From contig NZ_CP030118.1 in assembly GCF_006968745.1 (NCBI RefSeq), forward strand, positions 4,833,943 through 4,897,942: a stretch of 64,000 nt of DNA. The letters run 5' to 3'. The position numbers and the translations under genes were made by a program. The notes below the pieces were generated by a model. It was not told where the DNA came from. It saw nothing but the letters and a program-made list of their open reading frames with translations, and made no database searches. Source of the DNA: Brasilonema sennae CENA114. GTDB lineage: Bacteria; Cyanobacteriota; Cyanobacteriia; Cyanobacteriales; Nostocaceae. Position 1 is the first letter of the stretch. The number at the start of each line of letters is the position of its first letter. Of this stretch, positions 1 to 6,460 are shown one piece after another.

Positions 1-2
1 TA

Positions 3-155
3 GTCAAATTCCTTGCTCCTAATGCTTTTCCCACTGTCTGGCGCGGTAAGGGAGTGATGCAAATTGGTGTCTTCAACACCCGCAATAACGCAGATAGCAT
101 GATTAAAATACTGAATAATAATGGTTTGAAAGCTGTGGTTGAGCCGGTGAATTGA
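3..155 (+). CDS. C-terminal fragment of a SPOR-like domain protein
   Basis: This is the last 50 codons of a gene that begins before the window, ending at TGA 153-155. The translation contains MQIGVFNTRNNADSMIKIL followed by NNNGLKAVVEPVN. That matches the end of SPOR/sporulation-related repeats: a beta strand 'MQxGxF', then a helix 'adxmxkxLxxxGLkAvv'. SPOR domains bind denuded peptidoglycan in the cell envelope. The full architecture cannot be judged. The assignment is by pattern only and is moderately secure. A hairpin with a T-run 170 bases downstream (324-355) could end the transcript, although that hairpin belongs to the inserted IS element. Confidence 0.55.
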   Translation, partial: VKFLAPNAFPTVWRGKGVMQIGVFNTRNNADSMIKILNNNGLKAVVEPVN

Positions 156-232
156 ATCAGTTATCAGTAAACAGTTATCAGTTATCAGTAAACAGTTCAC
201 TGTTTACTGGTAACTGTTGAACATTTTGCTTC
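156..232. repeat. Short tandem/inverted repeat tract (TCAGTTATCAGTAAACAG)
   Basis: The unit cagttatcagtaaacag occurs twice in direct orientation (from about 159 and 177). It is followed by an inverted version, ctgtttactggtaactg. Such repeats are common between genes of filamentous cyanobacteria. The tract covers the 3' end of the disrupted minus-strand ORF, whose stop lies at 197-199. Confidence 0.6.
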
Positions 233-306
233 TGGGTTGATGGAGGAAGTTTCTCTCTCCATACATTTAATACTTCCCTCATCCCTTGGCAAATCTAATC
301 GCTTAC
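197..306 (-). pseudogene. 3' part of a small ORF interrupted by the IS200/IS605 element
   Basis: On the minus strand, bases 304 to 197 read KRLDLPRDEGSIKCMER... and end in TGA at 199-197. This is the continuation of the fragment at 1814-1925. Deleting 307-1813 joins them in frame as DCTY-E-R-KRLDLPRD, with the Arg codon CGT formed from base 1814 and bases 306-305. The rejoined ORF has 73 codons plus stop. The part after about residue 55 runs into repeat sequence and looks less protein-like, so the host gene may already have been degraded. The family is not recognised. Confidence 0.6.
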
Positions 307-323
307 CGTAATTAATGGGTCTA

Positions 324-355
324 AAGCCCCGTCCTTCTAGGACGGCTTTTTATTA
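324..355 (+). terminator. Left-end hairpin of the IS element, terminator-like
   Basis: AAAG..CCGTCC-TTCTA-GGACGG..CTTTTT forms a strong stem-loop followed by a T-run on the plus strand. It is the subterminal left-end hairpin of the IS element and could also stop transcription coming from the upstream SPOR-like gene. The minus-strand small CDS ends inside the stem. Confidence 0.5.
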
Positions 356-516
356 ATTAGTTCATCAAGGTAATCTCTAAGTTGGTCTTGCCAGTCGGGG
401 ACATCTTTAAGCGCTTCTTTCTGCCCAACTCGACCTTTGAAACATATAGGAGATTTGTCCAAGGCAATCTCGTTTTCTGGTTTCCATCTATATTCATGAT
501 TTTTCCGGAAAGGCAT
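337..516 (-). CDS. Small IS-associated protein, function unknown
   Basis: A 59-residue charged protein starting MPFRKNHEYRW and containing LDKSPICFKGRVGQKEALK followed by VPDWQDQLRDYLDELI. It lies inside the IS element, divergent from tnpB. The ORF can extend upstream to an ATG at 558 (73 residues), which would leave only 13 bp to tnpB. I prefer the internal ATG because the sequence from MPFRKN onward looks like a compact conserved small protein, whereas the N-terminal extension looks like promoter sequence. Neither start has a clear Shine-Dalgarno. It is not a Y1 transposase or serine resolvase. A role as an accessory or regulatory partner of tnpB would be inference from position only. Confidence 0.5.
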   Translation of the reverse strand: MPFRKNHEYRWKPENEIALDKSPICFKGRVGQKEALKDVPDWQDQLRDYLDELINKKPS

Positions 517-571
517 GGCAGTATTTTTTGGATAGTGGTATACTGCAATATATAGCATATTAAGAAGGAAG

Positions 572-1804
572 ATGAAAGCCAGATACCAATTCCGTTTCTA
601 CCCAACCGACCAACAACGAGTGAGCCTGTCTCAGTTGTTTGGTTGTGTAAGGGTGGTGTGGAATGACGCTCTGGCACTTTGCAAACAATCGGAAAAGCTG
701 CCAAGTAACAACGACCTTCAAAAATTAGTACTTACTCAAGCCAAGAAAACGGAGCGCCGTGGATGGTTAGCAGATGTTTCGAGTACAGCATTGCAACAAT
801 CGGTTGCAGATCTAGGGGTCGCTTACAAAAACTTTTTTAATTCGCTCAAAGGTAAACGGAAAGGGACGGCAGTCGCTACAACGGGGGGAACCCCCGCAAC
901 GCGCTGCCTCAAGAAAGTCGGCAGTCCTAAATTCAAAAAACGTACAAATCAGCAATCAGCAAGATTGACAATCAGTGGCTTTTCAATCAAAGGAGATGAG
1001 GTTTACCTAGCCAAAATTGGAAACATTAAGCCAATTTGGTCGAGACACTTGCCGTCAGCGCCAAGTTCAGTCACTGTAATCAAGGACTGTGCTAATCGTT
1101 ATTTTCTTAGCTTCGTAGTAGAAGTTCAATCAGTCGATATCGAGGCTAAAAACCAAAGCATTGGTATTGATTTGGGGATAAAAACTTTTGCAGTGATGAG
1201 CAATGGTGAAAAAGCTACCAGTCCCAATTACTCAAAGTTAGACAAGAGAATACGTCGCAAACAGCGCAAACTAGCACGCCAGCAAAAAGACTCGAAACGT
1301 AGAAACAAAACCAGAATTCAAATAGCCAAGTTGCACAATCGGTTAGCCGATACCCGAAAAGATTTCTTGCACAAGCTATCGACCAAAGTGGTCAGTGAAA
1401 ACGAAACTATTGTTTTGGAAGATTTGAATGTCTCAGGAATGGTTAAGAACCGCAAACTAGCACGAGTGATTAGTTTGCAAGGTTGGCGTGAATTTCGGAC
1501 ATTTTGCGAAGCAAAATCCGAGAAGCTGGGCAGAACGTTCCGTGTCATCAGTCGCTGGGAACCAACTAGTCAAATTTGTTTTGATTGTGGCTTTAAGTGG
1601 GGCAAGCTTGATTTAAAAGTGCGTTCCATTCTTTGCCTAAACTGTGGAGTTGAGCAAGACAGAGATGAAAACGCAGCTAAAAATATAGTAAAAGTCGGGA
1701 TAGGGCATTGCCACGACTCTAAATGGACGCACAGAGAAGGTAAGACTGGCTTGCCAGCACATCTCAACGAAGCGTCAAGAATCACCGACCCTTTAGGGCG
1801 GTGA
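572..1804 (+). CDS. tnpB: TnpB, RNA-guided RuvC-like nuclease of an IS200/IS605 element
   Basis: 410 residues, full length for TnpB. The N-terminal helix-turn-helix part begins KARYQFRFYPTDQQ. The RuvC motifs are all present: first Asp in SIGIDLGIKTFAV (about residue 200), Glu in IVLEDLNVSG (about 286), and last Asp in QDRDENAAKNI (about 370). The zinc ribbon CFDC...CLNC lies at about 336-358. TnpB proteins cut DNA next to a short motif (TAM), guided by an RNA from the element's right end, and help the element persist after excision. Here the TAM should resemble the 5' flank TTAC. Residues 99-113 are a foreign in-frame insertion (see the repeat at 866-910) in the linker before the conserved SPKFKKR. 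Whether the protein is still active cannot be told from sequence. Confidence 0.9.
   Translation: MKARYQFRFYPTDQQRVSLSQLFGCVRVVWNDALALCKQSEKLPSNNDLQKLVLTQAKKTERRGWLADVSSTALQQSVADLGVAYKNFFNSLKGKRKGTAVATTGGTPATRCLKKVGSPKFKKRTNQQSARLTISGFSIKGDEVYLAKIGNIKPIWSRHLPSAPSSVTVIKDCANRYFLSFVVEVQSVDIEAKNQSIGIDLGIKTFAVMSNGEKATSPNYSKLDKRIRRKQRKLARQQKDSKRRNKTRIQIAKLHNRLADTRKDFLHKLSTKVVSENETIVLEDLNVSGMVKNRKLARVISLQGWREFRTFCEAKSEKLGRTFRVISRWEPTSQICFDCGFKWGKLDLKVRSILCLNCGVEQDRDENAAKNIVKVGIGHCHDSKWTHREGKTGLPAHLNEASRITDPLGR
866..910 (+). repeat. 45-bp GC-rich repeat inserted in frame in tnpB
   Basis: Bases 866-910 encode TAVATTGGTPATRCL, which separates GKRKG from KKVGSPKFKKR. In ordinary TnpB proteins these two segments are nearly contiguous. 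The DNA contains the palindromic core GGGGGGAACCCCC followed by GCAACGCGCTGCC, the style of cyanobacterial small dispersed repeats. Its length is a multiple of three, so the reading frame is kept. Confidence 0.65.
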
Positions 1805-1833
1805 GTATGTCAAGTTCATAAGTACAATCAAAT
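1700..1833 (+). ncRNA. Predicted TnpB guide RNA (omega/reRNA) at the right end
   Basis: In characterised IS200/IS605 TnpB systems the guide RNA overlaps the 3' end of tnpB, ends at the right end of the element, and takes its guide from the flanking host DNA. Here that puts the scaffold over the tnpB 3' end, including the 1783-1803 hairpin. The guide would start at base 1814 with gttcataagtacaatc. The 5' limit given is a guess. Confidence 0.4.
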
Positions 1834-1925
1834 TCTGTGAGAATGTCTGCTAGCGCTAATGGTAATTCAAAATATTTGCTAAATGTATCATTAGTACCAG
1901 GCTGGAGGATACGTGGAGGATTCAT
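1814..1925 (-). pseudogene. 5' part of a small ORF interrupted by the IS200/IS605 element
   Basis: Starting at ATG 1925-1923 on the minus strand, the translation begins MNPPRILQPGTNDTFSKYF and continues ELPLALADILTEFDCTYE up to the IS right end. It then reads into the element and stops in its terminal hairpin. Together with 197-306 it forms one continuous frame once the element is removed. The protein family is not recognised. No function is proposed. Confidence 0.6.
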
Positions 1926-1983
1926 ATAATTTTATATAATTTTAAACATACGTGGGAGTGTTACTAATAGCTATAATCATCTC

Positions 1984-2868
1984 CTATCCTATTTCTTGTG
2001 ACATAAAACTGTGTGAACGTCTCGGGAGTAGTTTTCCAGAAAGCTGCAGCTTTTCGTTAGAAATTGCTTTGAGTTTTGATGTAAATGACTCTGAACCTGC
2101 GCTTGTTTGCGGGGTGAATTGCTCAATTGGGGGATTATTGGTAGCCCCAGGAAGAAAGTTATCTTGATCATTTTGGTTAGCAGATGCGGATCTGGGGGTT
2201 TCTATAGAGGAGGTTTTCGCCTGATCCGGTTCTCTGCGTTGAGATGACTGCTGTTGGGGTGAGATGGGGTGTGGTGGTGATTTTCCTGTATCCCCGTGTT
2301 CTGATGTCTGCAAGTCTCGGGACGCTTTCTTCAAGGGAAGCCATTTGGGTGTTCCAGTGTCCACAGTTGAGGGGGCTGGCGGGTGAAATTCCTCTAGGGA
2401 AGTTTCCTCAACAGCTGTTGTTGTTTCTACAAAAGATGAGGAAATTGGGGGAAGTGCCGTTAGGCTTTGTGGAAATTTGCTGCAAATCAAGCGCTCAAAT
2501 TCCATGTTAAAATGAAAAATCGCTTGTCCACGTCGCTGCCAACACGCTAATATTTGCTGCACTGAAACAGCTTTGTAGCGCCCTTGATAAAGTGCTTCAA
2601 TCACTGCCATGTGTAGCCAGTTGCCTGGGTATTGCTTTTGCCAAAGACCCACTATCTCACTGGCGTTATAACCACCAAGGTCGAAACTATAATGAGTTAG
2701 CAGGGCTATTGCCAAGTCAGCAGATGTGTCCGGGTTTGGTGTGAACATCTGACTCTCGGCTTCAGGCAGGTACACATCTTGCTCCCATCCCATACAGCCT
2801 ATGTTGTTTTGATGATCTATAGTTTTTTTGGTCAGTGCTTCCAAGTATAGAGGGGAAGTGGTGTTCAT
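1984..2868 (-). CDS. Conserved-looking hypothetical protein with a disordered C-terminus
   Basis: 294 residues, family not recognised. Residues 1-135 look folded: an alpha-helical region with ADLAIALLTHYSFDLGGY, then EIVGLWQKQYPGNWLHMAVI and EALYQGRYKAVSVQQILACW. From about 140 onward it is rich in Ser, Thr, Pro and Gln and probably disordered. There is no signal peptide or membrane span. The gene lies 13 bp downstream of the SLH/DUF1565 gene on the same strand, so the two are probably co-transcribed. The pattern of short helices ending in CWQRRG is vaguely like replication or primosome helical domains, but that is too weak to call. Confidence 0.7.
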   Translation of the reverse strand: MNTTSPLYLEALTKKTIDHQNNIGCMGWEQDVYLPEAESQMFTPNPDTSADLAIALLTHYSFDLGGYNASEIVGLWQKQYPGNWLHMAVIEALYQGRYKAVSVQQILACWQRRGQAIFHFNMEFERLICSKFPQSLTALPPISSSFVETTTAVEETSLEEFHPPAPSTVDTGTPKWLPLKKASRDLQTSEHGDTGKSPPHPISPQQQSSQRREPDQAKTSSIETPRSASANQNDQDNFLPGATNNPPIEQFTPQTSAGSESFTSKLKAISNEKLQLSGKLLPRRSHSFMSQEIG

Positions 2869-2881
2869 TTTACTTTTGATA

Positions 2882-4969
2882 TCAAGAATGGGAAAAGATA
2901 TAGGGTGAATTAATGCTGGGAGTTTGCCTCACCACCACTAATGCTTGATAAACCATAGCAGCCACTTCCCCTCGTGTCGCCTCTCGATTTGGGTGGAATT
3001 GTTTAGAATCGGGATAATTCACAACAATTTTGTTTTGGGTGGCAGTAGCAACTGCTGAACGAGCATAGCTAGGAATTATGTTATGATCGCTCAAGCCAAG
3101 TAAGCTGTTGTTATCAGCGGCTTTGAGACCAAGTCCATTGACCAAAGAGACAATTACTTGTAATCGGAGAACATTTTGCTCAGGGCGGAAGGTGCGATCG
3201 CGAAATCCACCAACAAAGCCCGCCTGCGCAGCAATTTTGATGGCATTATACGCCCAAAAATCCTTGGGCACATCCGTAAACTCAGTTGCAGGATGTTTGG
3301 CAGTTGGGTTAAAGCAAACCGCAACTAAAGCCGCATACTGGGCGCGAGTGATTGGTTTATCTGGTTCAAAAGTCTCATGGGCAAAACCGTGAGTCAAACC
3401 CATCTTGAGCAATGCTTGGATAAATCCTGCTGCCCAGTGTGTCATAACCTCCGTGTCGGAGGCAATCTCCACGTTAGGATTGACAATATAGGGAGAAGAA
3501 ATTGGCTTTTGCTTCCCACTAGCCACTAATGCCTGATAGATGCAAGCTGCCACCTCAGCGCGGGTGATGTCCCTGAGTGGTTCTAATAGTTTTATCTGAG
3601 GATAATTGACTATCAATAAATTTTCAGTCGCAACCGCTACCGCTTTTGTGGCAGCACTAGGAATTTGGGCGCTATCGCCAAACACACCTAAAATATTTGG
3701 ATTGCCCCCACTTAGTTTGAGTCCATTCACCAGAGAGACTATTGTTTGAATCCTTGTTAAATTTTGCATTGGTCGAAACGTCCCATCCGGAAATGCACTG
3801 ATAAACTCCATACTAGCAGCACGTTCAATAGCTGACGATGCCCAAAAACTTCGTTTGACATCTGTAAATTTGCGTATTTTTTTTCCGGAAGGTAGCTGAA
3901 AGCTCCTAGCAATAACATCGGCATACTCAGCACGAGTGATAGGCGCTTCAGGTCGAAAAGTGCCATCAGGAAAGCCGTTCATCAAATTATTTTTATGTAA
4001 AGCTTCTACAAAGGCCATTGCCCAATGCCCAGCCATGTCAGAAAAATCTGTGTTAACTGATACTGGAACAATATCCTCTGTTGGATTAATAAACTCTATG
4101 ATTCCCTTAACTTTGGTATAGTTTAAATTGTTACTAACAGATAGTAAGTGGGCAGAGGTTGCATTTTCGATATCAAACTGTCCGTTATCACGGAAAATAT
4201 TACCACCGGGGTTTTGAGGATTACCCAGGTCGGGAGCGGCATTCCCATTCACCAACAATCCAGTTTGAATGTTGTTTTCGATCAGATTATTTCGCAGGAT
4301 AGGACGAGCATCTCGCGAAAGGGCGATCGCATTTCTATTCTCTATAAAGGTGTTTTTAAGAACATTACATTCAACATAATCACTGATAGCTATTCCCAAA
4401 AGATTTTTTTGGAAAAAATTGTTTAACACTTCTCCTTTGCTATCACCTGCCATAACCAACCCACTGACACCATTTTCCAGAAATACATTCTCCTGAATCA
4501 GTGGTTTGGCACTACCACTGACAAACACAGCTTCCCGACCGCATTTGGTAAAAGTATTATTAGCCAAAATTGGGGAAGTGGATTCAATCCATACACCAGT
4601 CCCTTTTTTTGTAGGATTTACAACAGTGACGCCCATCAATTGAGCATAATTTAGTAATACCAGCGTAATATTTTGTATCCCAAAACTTTCGCTTTCATAC
4701 TTTCCACTGCCGGAAATCACAATTCCTTGACCTTTGGTTGCTTCATGACCGATCAGCATCACACCCACTGGAATGATGAGTGGAAATATTTCACCACTCG
4801 CAGTGTTGTAAGTTCCACAGGCAAGCTGAATGACTTTGGGTGTTGTGGTTACCTTCAGGGCACGGGTAATTGTTTTATAAGGATTTAACCGTGTCCCAGC
4901 ATTGGCATCATTGCCAATTGTAGGGTTGACATAAATTGTAAGTGTGGCAACGACGGTAGAGTTGACCAT
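2882..4969 (-). CDS. DUF1565 parallel beta-helix protein with two sets of SLH domains
   Basis: 695 residues. Residues 10-290 are a DUF1565/right-handed beta-helix region: IYVNPTIGNDANAGT, then PYKTITRAL, then repeated short turns such as SPILANNTF, KPLIQENVFLENG and RPILRNNLIENN. Residues about 305-690 hold six S-layer-homology repeats arranged as two related triplets. First SLHs: FSDMAGHWA...FPDGTFRPEAPITRAEYA and VMTHWAAGF...FEPDKPITRAQYA. Second SLHs: FTDVKRSFWAS and FTDVPKDFWAY. Third SLHs: ITRAEVAACIYQAL and ATRGEVAAMVYQAL. SLH domains anchor proteins to secondary cell-wall polymers, and beta-helices often bind polysaccharide. No clear signal peptide follows the chosen start, which is odd for a surface protein. 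The ligand is unknown. It probably heads an operon with the 294-residue gene. Confidence 0.85.
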   Translation of the reverse strand: MVNSTVVATLTIYVNPTIGNDANAGTRLNPYKTITRALKVTTTPKVIQLACGTYNTASGEIFPLIIPVGVMLIGHEATKGQGIVISGSGKYESESFGIQNITLVLLNYAQLMGVTVVNPTKKGTGVWIESTSPILANNTFTKCGREAVFVSGSAKPLIQENVFLENGVSGLVMAGDSKGEVLNNFFQKNLLGIAISDYVECNVLKNTFIENRNAIALSRDARPILRNNLIENNIQTGLLVNGNAAPDLGNPQNPGGNIFRDNGQFDIENATSAHLLSVSNNLNYTKVKGIIEFINPTEDIVPVSVNTDFSDMAGHWAMAFVEALHKNNLMNGFPDGTFRPEAPITRAEYADVIARSFQLPSGKKIRKFTDVKRSFWASSAIERAASMEFISAFPDGTFRPMQNLTRIQTIVSLVNGLKLSGGNPNILGVFGDSAQIPSAATKAVAVATENLLIVNYPQIKLLEPLRDITRAEVAACIYQALVASGKQKPISSPYIVNPNVEIASDTEVMTHWAAGFIQALLKMGLTHGFAHETFEPDKPITRAQYAALVAVCFNPTAKHPATEFTDVPKDFWAYNAIKIAAQAGFVGGFRDRTFRPEQNVLRLQVIVSLVNGLGLKAADNNSLLGLSDHNIIPSYARSAVATATQNKIVVNYPDSKQFHPNREATRGEVAAMVYQALVVVRQTPSINSPYIFSHS

Positions 4970-5107
4970 TTAGTGACTAATAAACAAATTTTGAATCATC
5001 ACAATCATAAATAACTCTACAACTGCGTTTACACAAGCACACCTATGTAACTTTTTTACGTTTATTGAGGTTTTGATCCCCGTTGGGGGAAGAGGTTATC
5101 AAAAACG

Positions 5108-5288
5108 CTGAGATCTTGCACCATTCTCAAGAACGCAACCTCGTCCGCCTGGGAATCAATTCCCAGGCTCACAGTTCAAGTCTACTAAAGTAGACTCAAA
5201 AGCTTATGCAGTCGTCTTTAGACGACTTTTACTATGAGCAGGCGGGTTTAAACCCTAGGCGGTTGTTGGCACAAGTGCAAGATCTCAG
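5108..5288. mobile_element. MITE-like 181-bp element with perfect 14-bp terminal inverted repeats
   Basis: The ends are CTGAGATCTTGCAC (5108-5121) and its exact reverse complement GTGCAAGATCTCAG (5275-5288). The interior is a chain of palindromes: CCTGGGAATCAATTCCCAGG, GTCTACTAAAGTAGAC, GTCGTCTTTAGACGAC and GGGTTTAAACCC. There is no ORF and no obvious target-site duplication. The structure fits a non-autonomous miniature element. It ends 42 bp before the CRISPR array. Confidence 0.65.
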
Positions 5289-5330
5289 TTTGAGTGGTGA
5301 GTTTTAACAATGGAATTAGCGGCATAAGTC

Positions 5331-6100
5331 GTTTTCATCCCCTGACGGGGAATAAGCATTGTAAAGCACACGTCAGATTGTCGAAGAAATGAGTGCTCTT
5401 ACGTTTCCATCCCTTTGCAGGGAAAGGGTTCTGTAAAGGAGGATTGGGGGTACCAAGTGGGCGCCGTCTATCTTCTAGGGAAAGAGTTTCCATCCCTTTG
5501 CAGGGAAAGGGTTCTGTAAAGAATTCTTCAAGATAAACTTGGAATGGACACCGTCGAGTTTCCATCCCTTTGCAGGGAAAGGGTTCTGTAAAGCTGAAAA
5601 GTGAAAATTCCTTCTGTTTTCAAAACGTTTCCATCCCTTTGCAGGGAAAGGGTTCTGTAAAGAGAAATCCAGGTTGGCCCTGGCGACAACACCGCAAGTT
5701 TCCATCCCTTTGCAGGGAAAGGGTTCTGTAAAGAATTTTAGGTTTGACTGCTCAATCGTTCACAGTTAAAGTTTCCATCCCTTTGCAGGGAAAGGGTTCT
5801 GTAAAGCAGTTATGATACCAGGAGTAGGCTTAGCTACTACAGTTTCCATCCCTTTGCAGGGAAAGGGTTCTGTAAAGTCTTTCTAGTGAACACGTTTACG
5901 TCGTTGCTCATGGCTGGTTTCCATCCCTTTGCAGGGAAAGGGTTCTGTAAAGAATACAGTGGAGATAACGGAGAAGGGTTATATTCAAACGTTTCCATCC
6001 CTTTGCAGGGAAAGGGTTCTGTAAAGAAGATAAAGTCCAGGCTATGGCTTGGATATCTAAAAATGTTTCCATCCCTTTGCAGGGAAAGGGTTCTGTAAAG
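5331..6100 (-). CRISPR. CRISPR array: 10 identical 36-nt repeats plus 1 degenerate repeat, 10 spacers
   Basis: The plus-strand repeat starts GTTTCCATCCC and ends GTTCTGTAAAG. It contains CCCTTTGCAGGG, whose ends pair as a short stem. Perfect copies start at 5403, 5486, 5558, 5627, 5698, 5771, 5842, 5917, 5991 and 6065. A degenerate copy lies at 5331-5366, with the stem kept as CCCC-TGA-CGGGG. Spacers are 33-39 nt except one of 47 nt (5439-5485). Read on the minus strand the repeat ends ATGGAAAC, the usual 5' handle of type I/III crRNAs. The degenerate repeat is at the 5331 end, so transcription is inferred from 6100 toward 5331 with the leader at 6101 and above. There are no cas genes in the window. 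Confidence 0.95.
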
Positions 6101-6460
6101 AGTTCACTTGTAGAAGCCTTACTGGGAGAGAGTTTGAGACCCCCAAATCGACACCACTTTTTTAAATGTCAATAAGGGCAAGATTCTTCTCAATAAAACT
6201 CTCATTTCGTAAGCTGGAAACCTTGCTACAAGCGCAATCGACACCACTCAACGAAGTTATGCGGTTTTCAAGGATCGGAGGAGTGGTGTCGATAAAATTT
6301 CAACCCACTCCCTAAAAATAAAATGTCTCACCTATAATTGTCAAGTTTTTGACCGACTCCACACCCAAAGATGCAGTAGCTCCTCAGTACTCAACGCTCA
6401 GAACTGTTTTGTTGTTTTATCATGGTTTGATGAATTACCATTTGCACGTAGCTAAAACGG
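6101..6460 (-). promoter_or_regulatory. Probable CRISPR leader with three copies of an AGTGGTGTCGAT motif
   Basis: This non-coding stretch lies between the array and the divergent ABC operon. The 12-13-mer (A)TCGACACCACT(C) occurs at 6147-6158 and 6237-6249 on the plus strand and inverted at 6281-6293. The last two form a perfect 13-bp inverted repeat with a 31-nt loop. The region should also carry the promoter of the gene at 6461. The leader assignment rests on repeat orientation and the position of the degenerate repeat. Confidence 0.5.

Larger units (their letters stand above)
307..1813 (+). mobile_element. IS200/IS605-type element carrying tnpB, no tnpA
   Basis: The 1507-bp element lies directly 3' of TTAC (303-306), the target tetranucleotide of IS608-type single-strand transposition, and ends in TCAA (1810-1813), the typical IS608 right-end cleavage tetranucleotide. 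It has a subterminal hairpin at each end: left CCGTCC-TTCTA-GGACGG (329-345), right CACCG(A)CCC-TTTA-GGGCGGTG (1783-1803). There is no target-site duplication, as expected for this family. The boundaries are fixed independently because removing the element restores a minus-strand ORF across the junction. There is no Y1 transposase (TnpA), so movement would need TnpA supplied in trans. Confidence 0.85.

Noticed and set aside
307..1813. A serine resolvase or Y1 transposase partner for tnpB
   Set aside because: No ORF in the element has the catalytic Ser or the HUH/Tyr motifs; the only other ORF is the 59-73-residue unknown protein.
5335..6098. Open frames of 70-76 codons within 5335-5705 (minus) and 5886-6098 (plus)
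   Set aside because: They are translations of CRISPR repeats (recurring LQNPFPAKGWK or its reverse) and not genes.
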